Positions 19,343 through 32,000 of a stretch of 64,000 nt of DNA are shown here, piece by piece (position 1 is the stretch's first letter; each line of letters begins with the position of its first letter). Below the pieces are notes generated by a model. The model had not been told where the DNA came from and made no database searches. It saw only the letters and a program-made list of their open reading frames with translations. This stretch comes from Rhynchopus sp. YZ270_cl-10 (lineage: Eukaryota > Euglenozoa > Diplonemea > Diplonemida > Diplonemidae), in the NCBI GenBank assembly GCA_964035575.1, contig OZ037898.1, positions 744,001-808,000 of the forward strand. The letters run 5' to 3'. Made by a program: the position numbers and the translations under genes.

Positions 19343-21247
19343 ATGGAGGAAGTACACGATGTTGACCATGTACATGACTCCGACGCAAGCATTGGCGTTG
19401 TAGAAAACGAAATGATTGATGTGAGCGTCAACAGCCCCGGAGAGTTCCCGAACGAAACGCTCTTTGAAGATGACCAAGAGGGAGATGAGGCGGGTGATGC
19501 GAATTTGGCGTCGTCGTCGTACCGTCGGGGGTCGTACCAACTCCCCCAAGAGGACACCGCAGTACGCAATGTCCTTCGCCACTGCGATCTCGGATCTTTG
19601 AGGGACTTCTACTGTGCGCTTCTCCCTCTCGCCTGCTTTATCCTCATCTTCGCCGTCGCCATCACAAAGGTTGCTACCCACGACTACTATACCACCTCTT
19701 CAGGAGAAATCACATTAACCCTCTCTGACCCTGTCATGCAAAAAACATGGTACGAAGGTATGACAATCTCAGGAGACCCTCCAGAGTCTGTCACCCGGCG
19801 GGTCACCGTGGGGGAGGGGTGTTACTATATGAATGGGATCGCGACGTTTATTGGAGGGACCATTGTGCGGGCGGATTGTAGAAGTGATGGGTTGTACGTA
19901 AAGGGGTATGCCTTCCGTGATGGGAACGATGGGATAAAGAACTGTAAGTATGGTGGTGAAGAGGAGGGTGCGTTTTCTGTGTCGTACTCTGAGATGAAGA
20001 AGTCGGCGCAGATGGACTTTGTGTCGTCATATCACAGAAAGGCGACGGTAGAGGGGGACTGCAGCTTTGAATATCCGTATGCAAAGGCGACCTACGCGGT
20101 TACGTTGTTGAAGGTGGTGCTGGCGTCGTTTGGGTTGGTGCTGTGCTTATTGGTGATGTTCATGTTTGGTTCGCGGTCTGCGATTGTGATTTATTTTGCG
20201 GTATTCGGAATTATCCTTCATTTCATTCTGGCCCTGAAAAATTACCATGTGCACCAGGAGGGGGGCTACCCATTCTTCGCAGCGGTGCTTCTCAGTGTGA
20301 TTTTTCTTGTAAATAACTGCCGTGAAATTCCCTTTGCAGGGGTGCTCTTCTCCATGGCAGGGCGTGTGTTGGCGAAGAGCTTTGGCGTTTTTGTGTTGGT
20401 GTTCGTTTTGAACGCACTGCTTTGGTTCTTCGCAACGCTGACTGCGGTGACGCTTGGGTCGGTGGAAGGCTTTTCCTATCAATTCTTCCCGATTATGAGT
20501 TTCTTATACCTTGCGTCGTTTCTTTGCTCGCTTTCAATGTATGTCGGAGCGGGGCTGGGCAGTATGTGGTTTTATAGTGAATCGAAGAGCCATAAAAAGC
20601 GTGGTGTATGGTTGACGACGTTAGGGTTGGTTGCGTCTGCGTTGTCAACAAATTTGGGTTCGCTTGCCTTTGCGGCAGTGGTGGGCCCAGTGGTGGTTCC
20701 ATTGCTGGTCATCTACATTGAGCTGAACCCGAACAAACAGAGGAATGTCGTCGCACAGCGTATTTTCGATATCTTCAACTACTCTGTGGAGTCTGTGGTG
20801 GATGCGTTTACTGTGTTCGCCTTTGTGGGGATGGCGAAGTCGGGGCGGCCGTTTCTTAATGCATCTAAGGAGGCTACACTGCTTATTAAAAAGAATCTGC
20901 CTGGGTGGAAGGCGGTCATGCGGCAGTCGTTGTACTACCCGCTGTTGTTCTCTTTGTATTACATTATCGGGATGGTGGGAGGGCACACTGCATTTGCCAG
21001 CGCAGGAGGGGAGAACGACCTGCAGTACCGTTGGATGTACGGCGGCTTTGTTCTCGGGGTCGCAAGTGCGGCGCTTTCCCTCAGTGCGGTGTGGGGCTGC
21101 GCGCTGTCCATCCTCCTCGGGTATTGGAGACTGCGCTCGCTGGGCATAAAATGGCAGCAGAGTGACGTCCCAAAAGGCACCCTCCTTGCGCCCTACATTG
21201 AGTACCACTATTCAGGAGCGAAGAACGAAGCCCAAGAGGAGTCCTGA
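19343..21247 (+). CDS. Choline-transporter-like (SLC44/CTL) membrane protein
   Basis: 634 residues from the ATG at 19343; an in-frame ATG at 19241 would add a low-complexity leader separated by an acceptor-like CTCTTCAG. An acidic cytoplasmic tail (1-70) is followed by a transmembrane helix (about 92-112), a large Cys-containing extracellular loop (115-255, CTL hallmark), then about nine further helices. CTL signatures are visible: NLGSLAFAAVVGPVVVPLL, corresponding to the family's H-x-GS-x-AFG helix, and the stretch after it, FVGMAKSGRPFLNASKEA. Family knowledge: SLC44 proteins move choline or ethanolamine across plasma or mitochondrial membranes; the substrate here is not proven. Divergence from animal CTLs is high. 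The stop is followed after about 115 nt by a (GGGT)n tract. Confidence 0.75.
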   Translation: MEEVHDVDHVHDSDASIGVVENEMIDVSVNSPGEFPNETLFEDDQEGDEAGDANLASSSYRRGSYQLPQEDTAVRNVLRHCDLGSLRDFYCALLPLACFILIFAVAITKVATHDYYTTSSGEITLTLSDPVMQKTWYEGMTISGDPPESVTRRVTVGEGCYYMNGIATFIGGTIVRADCRSDGLYVKGYAFRDGNDGIKNCKYGGEEEGAFSVSYSEMKKSAQMDFVSSYHRKATVEGDCSFEYPYAKATYAVTLLKVVLASFGLVLCLLVMFMFGSRSAIVIYFAVFGIILHFILALKNYHVHQEGGYPFFAAVLLSVIFLVNNCREIPFAGVLFSMAGRVLAKSFGVFVLVFVLNALLWFFATLTAVTLGSVEGFSYQFFPIMSFLYLASFLCSLSMYVGAGLGSMWFYSESKSHKKRGVWLTTLGLVASALSTNLGSLAFAAVVGPVVVPLLVIYIELNPNKQRNVVAQRIFDIFNYSVESVVDAFTVFAFVGMAKSGRPFLNASKEATLLIKKNLPGWKAVMRQSLYYPLLFSLYYIIGMVGGHTAFASAGGENDLQYRWMYGGFVLGVASAALSLSAVWGCALSILLGYWRLRSLGIKWQQSDVPKGTLLAPYIEYHYSGAKNEAQEES

Positions 21248-21363
21248 TGAAGAGAACGTAATTTGTTTTGTTTTGTTTTAACAGGGTATAAAATGGGGTC
21301 GGGGGGAGAAAAGATAACTGAACAGGAAGCGAAACGTTTTCAGAAATTCATAAAAATGGGATA

Positions 21364-21444
21364 GGGTGGGTGGGTGGGTGGGTGGGTGGGTGGGTGGGTG
21401 GGTGGGTGGGTGGGTGGGTGGGTGGGTGGGTGGGTGGGTGGGTG
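21364..21444 (+). repeat. (GGGT)n tract, about 20 units, quadruplex-prone
   Basis: 81 bp of uninterrupted GGGT on the coding strand, 117 nt after the transporter stop codon. Four consecutive units suffice for an intramolecular G-quadruplex, in DNA or in the 3'-UTR RNA. Confidence 0.97.
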
Positions 21445-21697
21445 CCTATAGTACATAAGGTGAGAACCTAGCGAGAAAAAGAGAGGGGGTTTTAGAGTAA
21501 GTAAAAGAAATAAGGGGGGGCTTTGCGGTGTTTAACCTATTTTTTTAAGCGTTCGTTTTCTATTTTTTTTTTTTTGCTGCTCTTTTTTGCTGTTTCGTAA
21601 CCTTTTTTAAAAAACGCTATTTTGCAGGCATGTGTGTGTGTGTGTTTTTTTTACATTTTCTGCTGTTGGCCGCAGGGTGCTTAGGATTTCATCCGGG

Positions 21698-21746
21698 GCT
21701 GGCATCGTAGGTGGGTCAGTCGGAGGTGCCTGCATTAATAACTTCA
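21698..21746 (+). repeat. Dispersed repeat shared with 60878-60925
   Basis: About 47 bp nearly identical at both places; internal arms GGCATC and GGTGCC can pair. It ends TGCCTGCATTAATAACTTCACC-like, resembling the tail of family B. Confidence 0.75.
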
Positions 21747-21812
21747 CCTTACACCGACAGAGTATCACAACACAAAAAAACAGAGGCCTTTTCGTGAGTG
21801 AACTTTTTGGAC

Positions 21813-21885
21813 AGTGGAGATTTGCACAACTGTGGCAACACAACCCGAGGCAAACTACACTACTCCAACAATTTTATCAAAAAAA
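21813..21885 (+). repeat. Dispersed hairpin cassette, family D (copy D4, long loop)
   Basis: Outer arms AGTG/CACT and inner arms TTTGC/GCAAA, with a 24-nt loop containing ACAACTGTGGCAACAC, then ACTCCAACAATTTTATC. Confidence 0.65.
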
Positions 21886-22258
21886 ATTATATTTTGCACA
21901 TTTTCTCTTCCCCGCAAAGACCTCATGAGAGCATTGAATCTGGCTCGCATGCACCGAACGTTTTCTTAATGTAAAAGGGTACCAAAAAAAGTCTTCAGAC
22001 ACAAGAAACTACCCGAAAAACCCCTTCCCCCCAACTTAATAAGAACCCCAAATGACCACATGTGTTTTTCTTTTTTTTTTGTTTTGTTCACGACCATTCA
22101 CCATGCTTTCCCCACCTTACCAACCTACCATACAAAGCCGTACCAACCGAAGCCACATGATACCTACACAAAGGTTACCACTAAGAACCACGACGCCTTG
22201 TCTGCCATCTCAATACCCTTTTTTTTTTCTGTTTTTTTTTCGCGTACTCCTTCTATTT

Positions 22259-22375
22259 CCACCTGATTTTTACCCCGCGTAAAGGCGTGTACGGACGGTC
22301 CGTATATTCCTGTACGGTCTTATACGGCCCTATACACGCCTTTACGCGCCTATACGCGGGGTAAAAATCAGGTGG
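22259..22375. repeat. 117-bp imperfect palindrome
   Basis: CCACCTGATTTTTACCCCGCG at the left is repeated exactly in reverse complement at the right; the inside holds further nested palindromes (GGACGGTCC, GCCTTTACGCGCC). It abuts the helicase fragment, so it may be a terminal structure of that element. Confidence 0.85.
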
Positions 22376-22830
22376 TATTTGCTCTCTTTTAAAGGATCTG
22401 GCGAAAGAAAACTGTGGCTGCCGGTTCGGTTTCTGGAAGCACCAGCGAGACGGTTGATGGTGACACCCTCAATGGTGTTAGCACTGCTGTTGGAGAATGC
22501 ACAGGTGATGCCGCGCATATTGCAGAACTCTAACATCTTCTTCATAAACTCGAGAACGAGATACGACTTTCCAGAGCCGCCTTCTCCCTGCAAGACGAGG
22601 CGCAAGCTGTCCTTCGAGTTGAAGGATTTGTCCGCCAGTTTCAGGACCACGTCAAAAAGAGAAGAGCAGCGGAGAATTGGCCAAATTCCCCAATCATCCC
22701 GTCGAATTGCACATCGCCTGTCGCCACAGCTTGGTCCATTGCCTCTTTGGTAATACCCTCCTTCGCGCGTGGCGTTATATTTGCTGTGTAGAAGATGAGC
22801 GGTTTCTTATGGCCTAGGTTCATCTTACAA
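22342..22830 (-). pseudogene. PIF1-type helicase fragment, probable Helitron remnant
   Basis: Minus-strand fragment of roughly 160 codons, spread over two frames. It contains a PIF1-like region before the ATPase (MDQAVATGDVQFDG), then Walker A LQGEGGSGKSYLV and the following AFSNSSANTIEGVTINRL, matching the TGVAA..I.G.T.H motif of PIF1 enzymes (with N for H). It lacks Walker B and everything after it. PIF1 helicases are fused to Rep in Helitrons, but a Rep domain is not present here, so assignment to Helitrons is inference. Its distal end lies at a 117-bp palindrome. Confidence 0.6.
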
Positions 22831-22841
22831 AAAAAAATGAC

Positions 22842-22892
22842 AGTGGAGCTTGCACAGGTGGCAACTACACTATTCCAACAATTTTTCAAAAA
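22842..22892 (+). repeat. Dispersed hairpin cassette, family D (copy D5)
   Basis: Outer arms AGTG/CACT, inner arms TTGC/GCAA, loop ACAGGTG, then ATTCCAACAATTTTTC and A6. Confidence 0.7.
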
Positions 22893-23001
22893 ATCTATCT
22901 TTTTTTCACATCCTTTCTCATCTTGCCTTTCTACACCACAGACCGCTCTCACATTACCCTCCTCCCTAATCATGAAGCGGTGACAGGAAAGACCCCCCTC
23001 T

Positions 23002-26000
23002 ATGTCGAAGAAGAGCACCGTTGTCGTGCGTGATGCGGAAGACTCGCGCGATGAAAAGACAAAGCGCTATCCAAAGCCGTACGACCCGCTGGCACGCCAC
23101 CCTGCACAGACTGTGCGTACAGTATCGTTACAACCTAATGCAAATGTGTACGGCGACAGCGACGAGGAGGAGGTTGTGCACACGAAGTACCACCCTCTAG
23201 CCTCAGGGAGGGTACGCCGTGCGGCGGCGAAGGCGCGATGCAGTACGGAACGTAGCCTGGACCGCAACATCGCTGCGACTCATGCCGCCGACTATACAGC
23301 AGAAGACACCACCTTCACATTCACCCGCGCCTCTAAGGTCGACACCGAGACAGCCGCCATGCGTGCCTTCAGTACACGCTGTGCGAATGGAACCCCCGCT
23401 ACCAAGCCAGAGGACGCACCCACCCCCTCCCCCACCCCCATCCCACCTCGCGCACTGTGCACAGAGAAGGACGGTGATGACGAAACCCCAGTTGATGTTG
23501 TCCCAGCGCCACCTGCACTGAACAGTAGGATGTACCGCGCGGCACGGCATGGACGTTCGTGGGAGGGGAAGCGGCGTGGCCCGATCGGGTTGATCCCACA
23601 GAAGCCTGTGAAGGTGAGGCTCAACCGTGTGGAGACACCTCTCGCAGATTCGGTAGCGTGTGCGAATGTGACGGTGCAGGTTTTGACGGCAGTGGGGAAG
23701 ATGAGACGCGCAGGGAGGCGTGCACAGGAGAAGGTGCCGGCACGCAAACACTTCCACTTCATCCCTAAGGTACGCCCCCCGGGGGATGCAAGCATGAGGG
23801 TGCTGCTAGACTACTCAGTCCCAACCGACCCCCCACTTGGGTCAAGCGGATGGCTTGCGAACCTCAAGCGTGTATGCCTCAAGCTCTGCCCAAAGGTGGC
23901 CCACAGTGTGTGCACAGTGCAGCCCCCGCACACAGTGAACTTCCTCTTGGGTGCAGGGCAGAAGGGTGTAGGCCTGTTGCGCCCTACGCTCTTCGACTAC
24001 ATCGCAAAGTGTGCCTTCCTCTCGCCCCACTGCGCAGAGAACTTCGGCTACTTCCTCCCCTTCCCTGACCCAAAGCTGCCCTTCGACAACCACTACTCAC
24101 TTAGCCTTGTGAACAAACAGGAGATGACGCCCGGTGCGCTCAGCTTTCTTGTCTCCTCTCAGGGCGTCACCCTGCGTGAGGGTGGCGTCACGAACAGCGA
24201 CTTCACGCCCCTCCTTGAGTACTGCCGGGAGTACCAGATGTACAAACTTGTTGTAACACTTCCGTTCTTTCGACTGTACCGGGTACTACGTGTGTTTAAG
24301 GCGTGGAAGCGGTTCATGAAGTTTCAGCAGAAGGAACAAAGCAGGGAACTGCTCCTGGAGAAGCACCTTGCGTTCAACCCTGTCTGGAGTGCGTCGCTGC
24401 TGAGTGTGAAGCGGCTGTGCGAGGAGATCTCTGCGTTGTGCTTTGTGACGATCCTGCGCGACACCGCTACTCTGCACACCTTTGCCGCGAAGCAGGCGGA
24501 CCAGATTAAGCTATGCAAACGACACATCCTTGACAAAATCAGCCTCATCCGCGACATTGTTTCTCAAGCATGCACAGAAGCACAACAAAAACTCCATGCC
24601 TCCGACTTCGCCGGTCTCCGCGGCACCTCTCAAGACACGCTCATGGTACACAACTTCGTGGACACCGTTGCACTACGCTTCCAACGCATCTCCCTACAAA
24701 AAACCACCCGCGCCTTCATCCTCCTCTCCGACTATCTTCTCAAAGCTGCCTTGGTGGACCTCTGCCTCTCCACGTTCCGCTCCTTAGAGGTGCTTCTGCA
24801 AACCCCAGAGGAGGATCGAGACAGCGATGCGATTCTTTCTCTCATGGTAGCCTCCGGGTGGACAACAAAGAGCGAACTGCATCAAGCGACGAGAGAATGC
24901 GCAAAAGACACTGCCAGTATTTTGTCCGGCGAGAAGAAAGGGAAAGGGTCGGGAATCCCGGTTGAATGCAATGCGGTTGAGCTTGCGGTCCACTTCGCAC
25001 GACAGACACGACAGACCTCACGACGTGGTCCTTCTACATCTAAAGCTGCTGCGGGGGCGACCTCATATGCAATGCGCCTTGCTTCAGGTGGAAAACTAAA
25101 GCGTACTGCGTACATCCCTGTGTTCACTGCGGAAGCTGTGATAGAAGAAGACACGGGGCGGCTTAACGTTGCATCCAAAGAAGCAGACTTCCTAGAAAGC
25201 ACACGGCACATCATTGCAGAGGTGGAACGTGTCATTGCAGACGTACCCTCCCTGGCAGAAATGGAAATCTTCCAGCAACACACCACAATAGATGAAGAGG
25301 AAGAAGGGGAGGACGAAGAGACACCCACTAGAACACCGGTTTCAAGCTTTCTTGCAGCTTCAAACGCATATCAGAAAACCCGAGAAGGGATTACGGTGAA
25401 TGTTAAAAAGAATTTTGCTGCATTAATGCGGAAGGTGGCGTCATTTCAGAAGTTTGTTGATATTTATGTTTTTCATCAAAAGCTTGATTTAGTTAAGATC
25501 CGGGAGGAGGAGGGGTGCAATGTGACGACATTCATGAATTTGTTGAAGGTTTTCAAAGAGCAGAGTACTGCATTGGAGAATATGCCAACCTCTGCTCAGG
25601 TTTCCATCTTCACTGTGTCGCTTCAGAATGCTAAGGAAATCTGCTTGCCCGCACCGAAATGCGGGCGGACCAATGTCACTGAGATCATTCCGGTCATCGC
25701 GAGAGATATGAACGCGCATCTCCTCAGCACAGTGCAGAAGTATGTGCAGCAGCTTGGATCACCCATCACGGAGTTAGACGACCTGGTCTGTTTCATCGAG
25801 AACTTAGCGCACATTAACGAAACCTACGACGCTGTACTGACATTACACAGCAAAGTGCAGGACTTTGTCAAACTCATCGAAGACGAGAAGATTGAGTGCC
25901 CTCCAGATGACATTGCATCGTGGGGGGTATGCACGAACCCCGAAATGGAGAAACTCAAGATCCTCCTGAGAGAGGCAGACCTCAAGAAGGACCTGAAAAT

Positions 26001-29000
26001 CCAAGACTTTGCTGCAGTCATTGAAGATATGTTTACTGAGCTTGCGGTTGTGTTCCAGCATATCCAAGACAGTGCTGTTGACGCTCTCAAAATCACATCT
26101 GAATCTGAGGCAGAAAAGTCGGAGGAGCTGAAGAAACTCCTTCTGGACTGCACCAATGCACGCAAACGTGAACACAAGCTCCTTTATTACGTAGAAATGT
26201 TTCATCTAGAGCGTACCAACCCGAGCCTCTCGAATACAGTGTTCAAAGACGTAACAGAGAAGCACAAACTATGGAACGCCCTCACCACCTGGCTTGCCCT
26301 GCGGGAGGAGTGGAAAGCGACGCCGTTCCGCGCCCTGGATACGGATCTGATGCAGGAAAGGATTGCGCAGTACTCGAAGATTGTGAATGTCGCGACGCGG
26401 CTGTTTGCCTTCAACCACGTTGTTCTGAAGCTTCGTGTCCTTGTTGATGAGTGCACGATATGCGTTCCGTTGATTGTGCATCTCAAAAACCCTGCGTTGA
26501 CCAAGACGCACTATGCCAAGCTAGGCAAGCTGGTTGCATCTGACAAGCTTGGACACAGCGATGCGACGTTGGAGGACATCCTTGAGTCGCGTGTCTTGCA
26601 ACATAAGGACGCCATTGCGACGCTCTCCCTCGCCGCCACGCAAGAGGCGGAGCTGGACGAAAGCCACCACTGCATCGAGCGCCGTTGGGCCTGCATCGAA
26701 TTCTCCTTCGTCGTGTACAGGGTTGCCACACGCGAATGTGAGCTCATCCACAACGTGGACCCACTGCTCGCAATGGTCTCCGATACGTACATATCACTGT
26801 GTGCGATTTCATCTTCAAAGTTCTGCTCAGAAGCACTCAACGCAAAGGCAGAGAAGTGGGTCAACATGATGCAGAACGTCGAAGCGAAGGTCGCGCTGTG
26901 GCTCACCTGCCAGAAGAGCTGGACGTGCCTAGAGGAGGTCTTCACGTGTGCAGACCTGTCACGTATGTTCGCAAAGGAGACGCGCCTCTTTGCGCTTGTT
27001 GACAAAGAGTTCCGTGATAGGCTGAAGCGCATCTCAGAAAACCCCTATGTGGTGACCTCAGTCAACTCAACGGACATCTTTCACGGATTGGAAGGCCTGG
27101 TGCGGCAGCTTGAGAAGGTGCTAGCCTCGCTTGCAAAGGCGCTTGGTGAGAAGCGGCGCTGCTTCCCGCGGTACTTCTTCCTGACAGACCCGGACCTGAT
27201 GGACTTCATCAGCCACGCGAAGTCGCCGAGCGACACCACAAAGCACCTCCCAAAGATCTTCGAGAACGTCTCCTTCCTTACTGTTACTGACTCCTCTATC
27301 GACGCTGTCACGTCTACAGAGGGGGAGGTGTTGAAACTGTCGAAGGCAGTACGCTGCAAGAAAGACGGCGACAAATGGGTCGATAAGCTGGAGGAGAGCA
27401 TGTGGACAACACTGCGCAAAGGTGCACGCTCCTGTCTCTTTGAGTACGAAAGCAAGCCGCTGAACCTCTGGATCACCGCATCGCACCACCCCTCACAGCT
27501 GCTCATCGCTGTGCATTCGGTGGCCTTCTGCAAGGAGATCGAGGACAGCTTTGGGAAGAGCAACCGTCTACGCGACTTTGCGGAGGAGACCGTCGAAAAA
27601 CTGTCCTTCTTCTCAAAGCTTGCGCGAGAAGTATCATCAAAACCGCAGAAGAAATTTATGGCAGCGATTCTCACCGTCACCGTGCACTTCAGAGACATCG
27701 TCGCACGCCTTCTAGAGGCGAACATCACATCCCCCACCGCTTTTGAATGGAAATGCTGTCTACGCACCTACTGGAGCGAGGCTGGATCCGAACTGATTCT
27801 GTCACACATCCACATGCACTACCCTTATGGATATGAATTCACTGGCGCTGCGTCCAAACTGGTCTCCACTAGCGTTACGGAGCGTGCGGCATTGACGATC
27901 TCCAGCGCAATGTCTTCTTTTATGGGTACCGCCCCGACAGGGCCTGCGGGGACAGGGAAGACCGAGATTGTGCGTGACTTTGCGAAGACCACAGCACGGT
28001 TCTGCATTGTGTACAACTGCTCGGAAGGGTTGCAGTACCGCACGACAGAGAACTTCTTCTCGGGGCTCTGCCAGGCAGGCGCTTGGGTGTGTCTTGACGA
28101 ATTCAACCGCATAAGCTGTGAGGTGCTCTCCGCTGTCTCCCAGCAACTCTACGACGCACGCAACGCACTTCAGTCCGGTTCCGGCATGCTTTCACAGGGG
28201 GGCAAAAGCATTATCATCAAATCCACTTTTGCTGCCTTCGCAACAATGAACAACATCAAAATGGGCCGCAACGAGCTTCCCGAAAACGTAAAATCCTACT
28301 TCCGCCCCATCACTATCATCCACACAGACTCCCTCACTGTGATTCGGGTGTTGCTTTATGTATTAGACTTCCGGTATACGGAGGTTATTGCACGGAAGGT
28401 GCATACCCTATTTGAGCAGTGTGGTGAGGTGTTGTCGTGTTTGCGGCATTATGACTTTGGGATGAGGTGCATGAAGACAAGCCTCCTGCAGGCAGGTGAA
28501 GTGCATGCAAAGGAAACCCGCCGGGGGACAGGAGAGAGCTTCCTCTCCGCCTCGGCTGAGGAGGTCATCGTGGCCTCTGCCATTGCCGAAAGCATCCTCC
28601 CGCGGCTTGTAGAGGCGGATTGCGTGGCGTTCAAGCACCTCCTTGCCGAGGTGTTCCCAGACGTAGTGGATGAGACAGGTGCTTTCAATAAAGTCGCCCC
28701 CTCTGAAGTCCCCACCCTCGCCGCAAAGACCCAATGCCTCCACGACAGCTTCAAATCGCTCATCAAAAACCTCGAAGAAGGGGGCTACCACAGCTCTGTC
28801 GCAGAAAAGACGATGCAGTTCTCCCAAGCCCTCTCTTCTCGCCATGGTGTCATGGTTCTAGGTGAAACCGGGTCTGGCAAAACGCTAATCAGAACGGCGC
28901 TCAAATCGGTGATAGGTGCAAGAGATAAGGTGATCAATCCGCGCGCAGTCACGCACGCCGCGCTTCATGGGTGTAGAGACCCGGTGACAAACCAATGGTG

Positions 29001-32000
29001 CGATGGGTTGGTCTCGAGTATGATGTCGTGCCCGGATTATATCGATTCGTGGTTGGTGTTTGACGGGGAGATCACTTCGTTGTGGATTGAGTCGCTGAAC
29101 AGTGCGTTGGATGAGAGCCGTCTGTTGTGTTTACCGTCGGGACATCGTGTAAAGCTTCCTGAGAAGCTGAAGTTTATCTTCGAGACCGATTCGATCGAGA
29201 ATGTCTCGCCTGCGACGGTGACACGGTGTGCGATATTGTGGTTGACAGCGTCGCCCCCACAGCATATCATCAATGTATTCCTGCGGAAGCACGTCAAGAA
29301 GAAGGGGCTCGATGTGTTCCAGCAGCTGATGCACCTTTTTGAGACCCATTTTGACAAGCTGCATGCCTTTGCGCAGCAGTTTGCGACAGGGCTGCCGGGG
29401 TTTGCTTTGATGCATTCAGCGTTAAAGGTGGCGCGGGCACTTCTGGTACATGGAGGAGTACAGCTTGCAGTGGAACGATCTAGCAAATCCGAAGAATATA
29501 TCCCTACAGTACACCCCAAGCCGCAGAAGCCCTTTTCTGTACGGCAGTACAACGAGCAGGTGGCAAACCTGATTTTCACCTATGCCTGCATAGCAGGGCT
29601 TGGTGCCTGTTTTCCTCGACGAAGTAGAGAACGGCTGGCCGATGTGGTGCTTGAATCGTGCGGTTCGTTGGTAGCCTACCACGCAGAGACGCATATTCTT
29701 GACCAGATCCCCGACTTTACCTCGCTTAGCTTCAAGCCTATTGCCAGTGTGGTGCCACCGTTTACACCGCAAAGTCCGTTTCAGGGTCTTACAGTGTATA
29801 ATGCGTTGTACCCGACGATCGAGATGGAGAGGGTGCTCTTTGTGGGGAATTTGTTGATCAAGGATGCGAACCATTTGAATGTGGTAGGGGGGAGTGGGTG
29901 TGGGAAGTCGTCGTTGGTGAGCGAGCTGTTGTGCATTGTGGGGGCCGACGGCGAGGACCCGGAGATGGAGCGGAACGAACGCAGTGTGCACGACGGCGAC
30001 GCTGTGGTCGGCACGCCACGCTCCTCGACCGCCTCGGTTGTTCCGTTTGCCTTCCACAGTGTAACCTTCGTGCTCTCCTCACACACCGCTGTGTCACGTA
30101 TCTGCAGTTTATTTGAGTCCATCTCCTTCGCCAACGACCCCTCTGGACCAACCCTCCTCGCAGTCGTTCTCGAAGACGTTAACCTCCCCGAGCGTACTCT
30201 CTCTGAACCATGTGTACATGAATTCCTCCGACACACAATGGAGCATCTAAGCTTTTACGCAAGCAAAACAGAAGGGGGAGGCGACTGGGTTGGCATGGCG
30301 CCATTCTCAGTGGTGGCAACGTCGGCAGCAGAGAAGCCGCTGCAGCATTTCCCCAGGCGCTGTCTGAAGAACTTCTTCTCAGTACTGACAGAGTTCCCCC
30401 CAGAGGAGGAGCTGGCGTTAATGACAGAAAGCCTCATGCTATCCTTCTTCCGCGGGAAAGGCTTCCCCGCAGAGATCACCGGAGTCTCCTCTGGTCTTGC
30501 CTCCGCCGTTGCAGAATCGATTATATTATGCCGCGAAGCTTTTGCCCCTACACCATCCAAGCCACATTTGAACATCTCTCTTCACCAATGGAAGTCAACT
30601 GTACAGGGTATAACATTGACAGTGCCCTTTGTATGCAGAAACCCGAAGAGCCTGGTAGCGCTTACGGTGCACGAATTAAGCCGGAGTATTGAGGATAGGC
30701 TGTCCGGCGATGCAGAGAGGGGGCGTTATCAAAGCATCGTGACAGGGTGTGTCAACAGGGCACTGCCTGCTGCCGCTGCGCAGGGAGTTCAGTTTGAGAA
30801 GGACGGATGGCCTCTGATGTTCTCAAACGTCCTGAGGCCAGACTCATCGCGAGAAGACTCCGTATACGAGCTGATAAAGGATGCAGGGACACTACCAGAG
30901 CTCTTCGACTTTTATGCAAAGGACATTGGGTTGGATACACCGCTAGTCTTCTTCAATGAATGCTGTGTGCAGCTTGCCAAGATCCTTCGAGCTCTGCAGA
31001 TTACCGGAAGGCATCTAATGCTGTTTGGAGTGCCAGGGTCTGGGAAAAAGACGCTCACTAGGCTTGCGTCTATGATGCTTGAGTTTCAGTGCTTCAGTGT
31101 GGAGAGCAGTCGGCACTACACCTTGGAGTCGTTTAGGAAGGATTTGATTCAGGTGCACGACATAGCCGGGTTGAAGCGGGAGGAGGTAGTGTTTTTCCTG
31201 AATGACGCTGTGCTGGCGATAGATGGGGTGCCAGAGGAGATTTTGTTTTTGATCAACCATAAGAGCGTTCCAGGGTTGATGTCGAATGAGGACCGTGCGT
31301 CGCGTGTTACGATGCTTTCGGCAGAGGAGAAGGACCCGCTAGCGAACGTGCCACCACAGCATATCTGGGAGCAATACTGTGCCGACGTCTGCGCACACCT
31401 GCACGTCTGCCTCTCCTCGACACCGTGCAGCAGGCTGCTCAAACTTCTCTGCAGATTCCCTTCGTTCTCCTCCTCCGCTTCATTGATCTGGTTCGACACC
31501 TGGTCGCAAGCAGCACTCACCCTCATTGCTGAGACACGGTTAACTGAAACAAACAAACCATCTAAGCCACGCAGAAAGGACTCCTTCCTTGACGGCTTCG
31601 ACAGTTTTGACGACGAGGAGGAAGAAGAAGAAGAGGAACCTGAGGAATCCGATAGGGCCGGACGGTACATCAGCACCGCAGTGGCATGCGGATTTGAAGC
31701 ATACCCAGACTTTGCTGCGAAGGTTGCTGCCATGCATAGCGTGGCTGTTGAAGCCTCTGTACGACACTTTGCAAAGACTAAACAACTGATTCCTATCAGC
31801 CCTGCTCATTTCTTTGATTTACTGAGTTTATATGAAGGCATCTACAGCGCGAGGATGACAGAATGCAATACAGGAGAAGCACGCATCACCGGAGGCATCA
31901 ACGTTATAGAAGACACCCAAGCCACTGTTCTGCGTCTCAACAAAACGCTTTTCACTGCCCGCGAGCTGCAGGAAAACGCAAAGGAAAAGGTCGAAACGCT

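Larger units (their letters stand above)
21445..22258. other. Spacer with dispersed repeats, no gene seen
   Basis: Contains a block at 21655-21745 shared with 60878-60925 (GGCTGGCATCGTA, GTGGGTCAGTCGGAGGTGCC) and partly with 10008-10150, plus hairpin copy D4. Confidence 0.55.

Noticed and set aside
22342-22830. Intact host PIF1 helicase gene
   Set aside because: Only the first part of the ATPase is present, in two frames, beside a palindrome.
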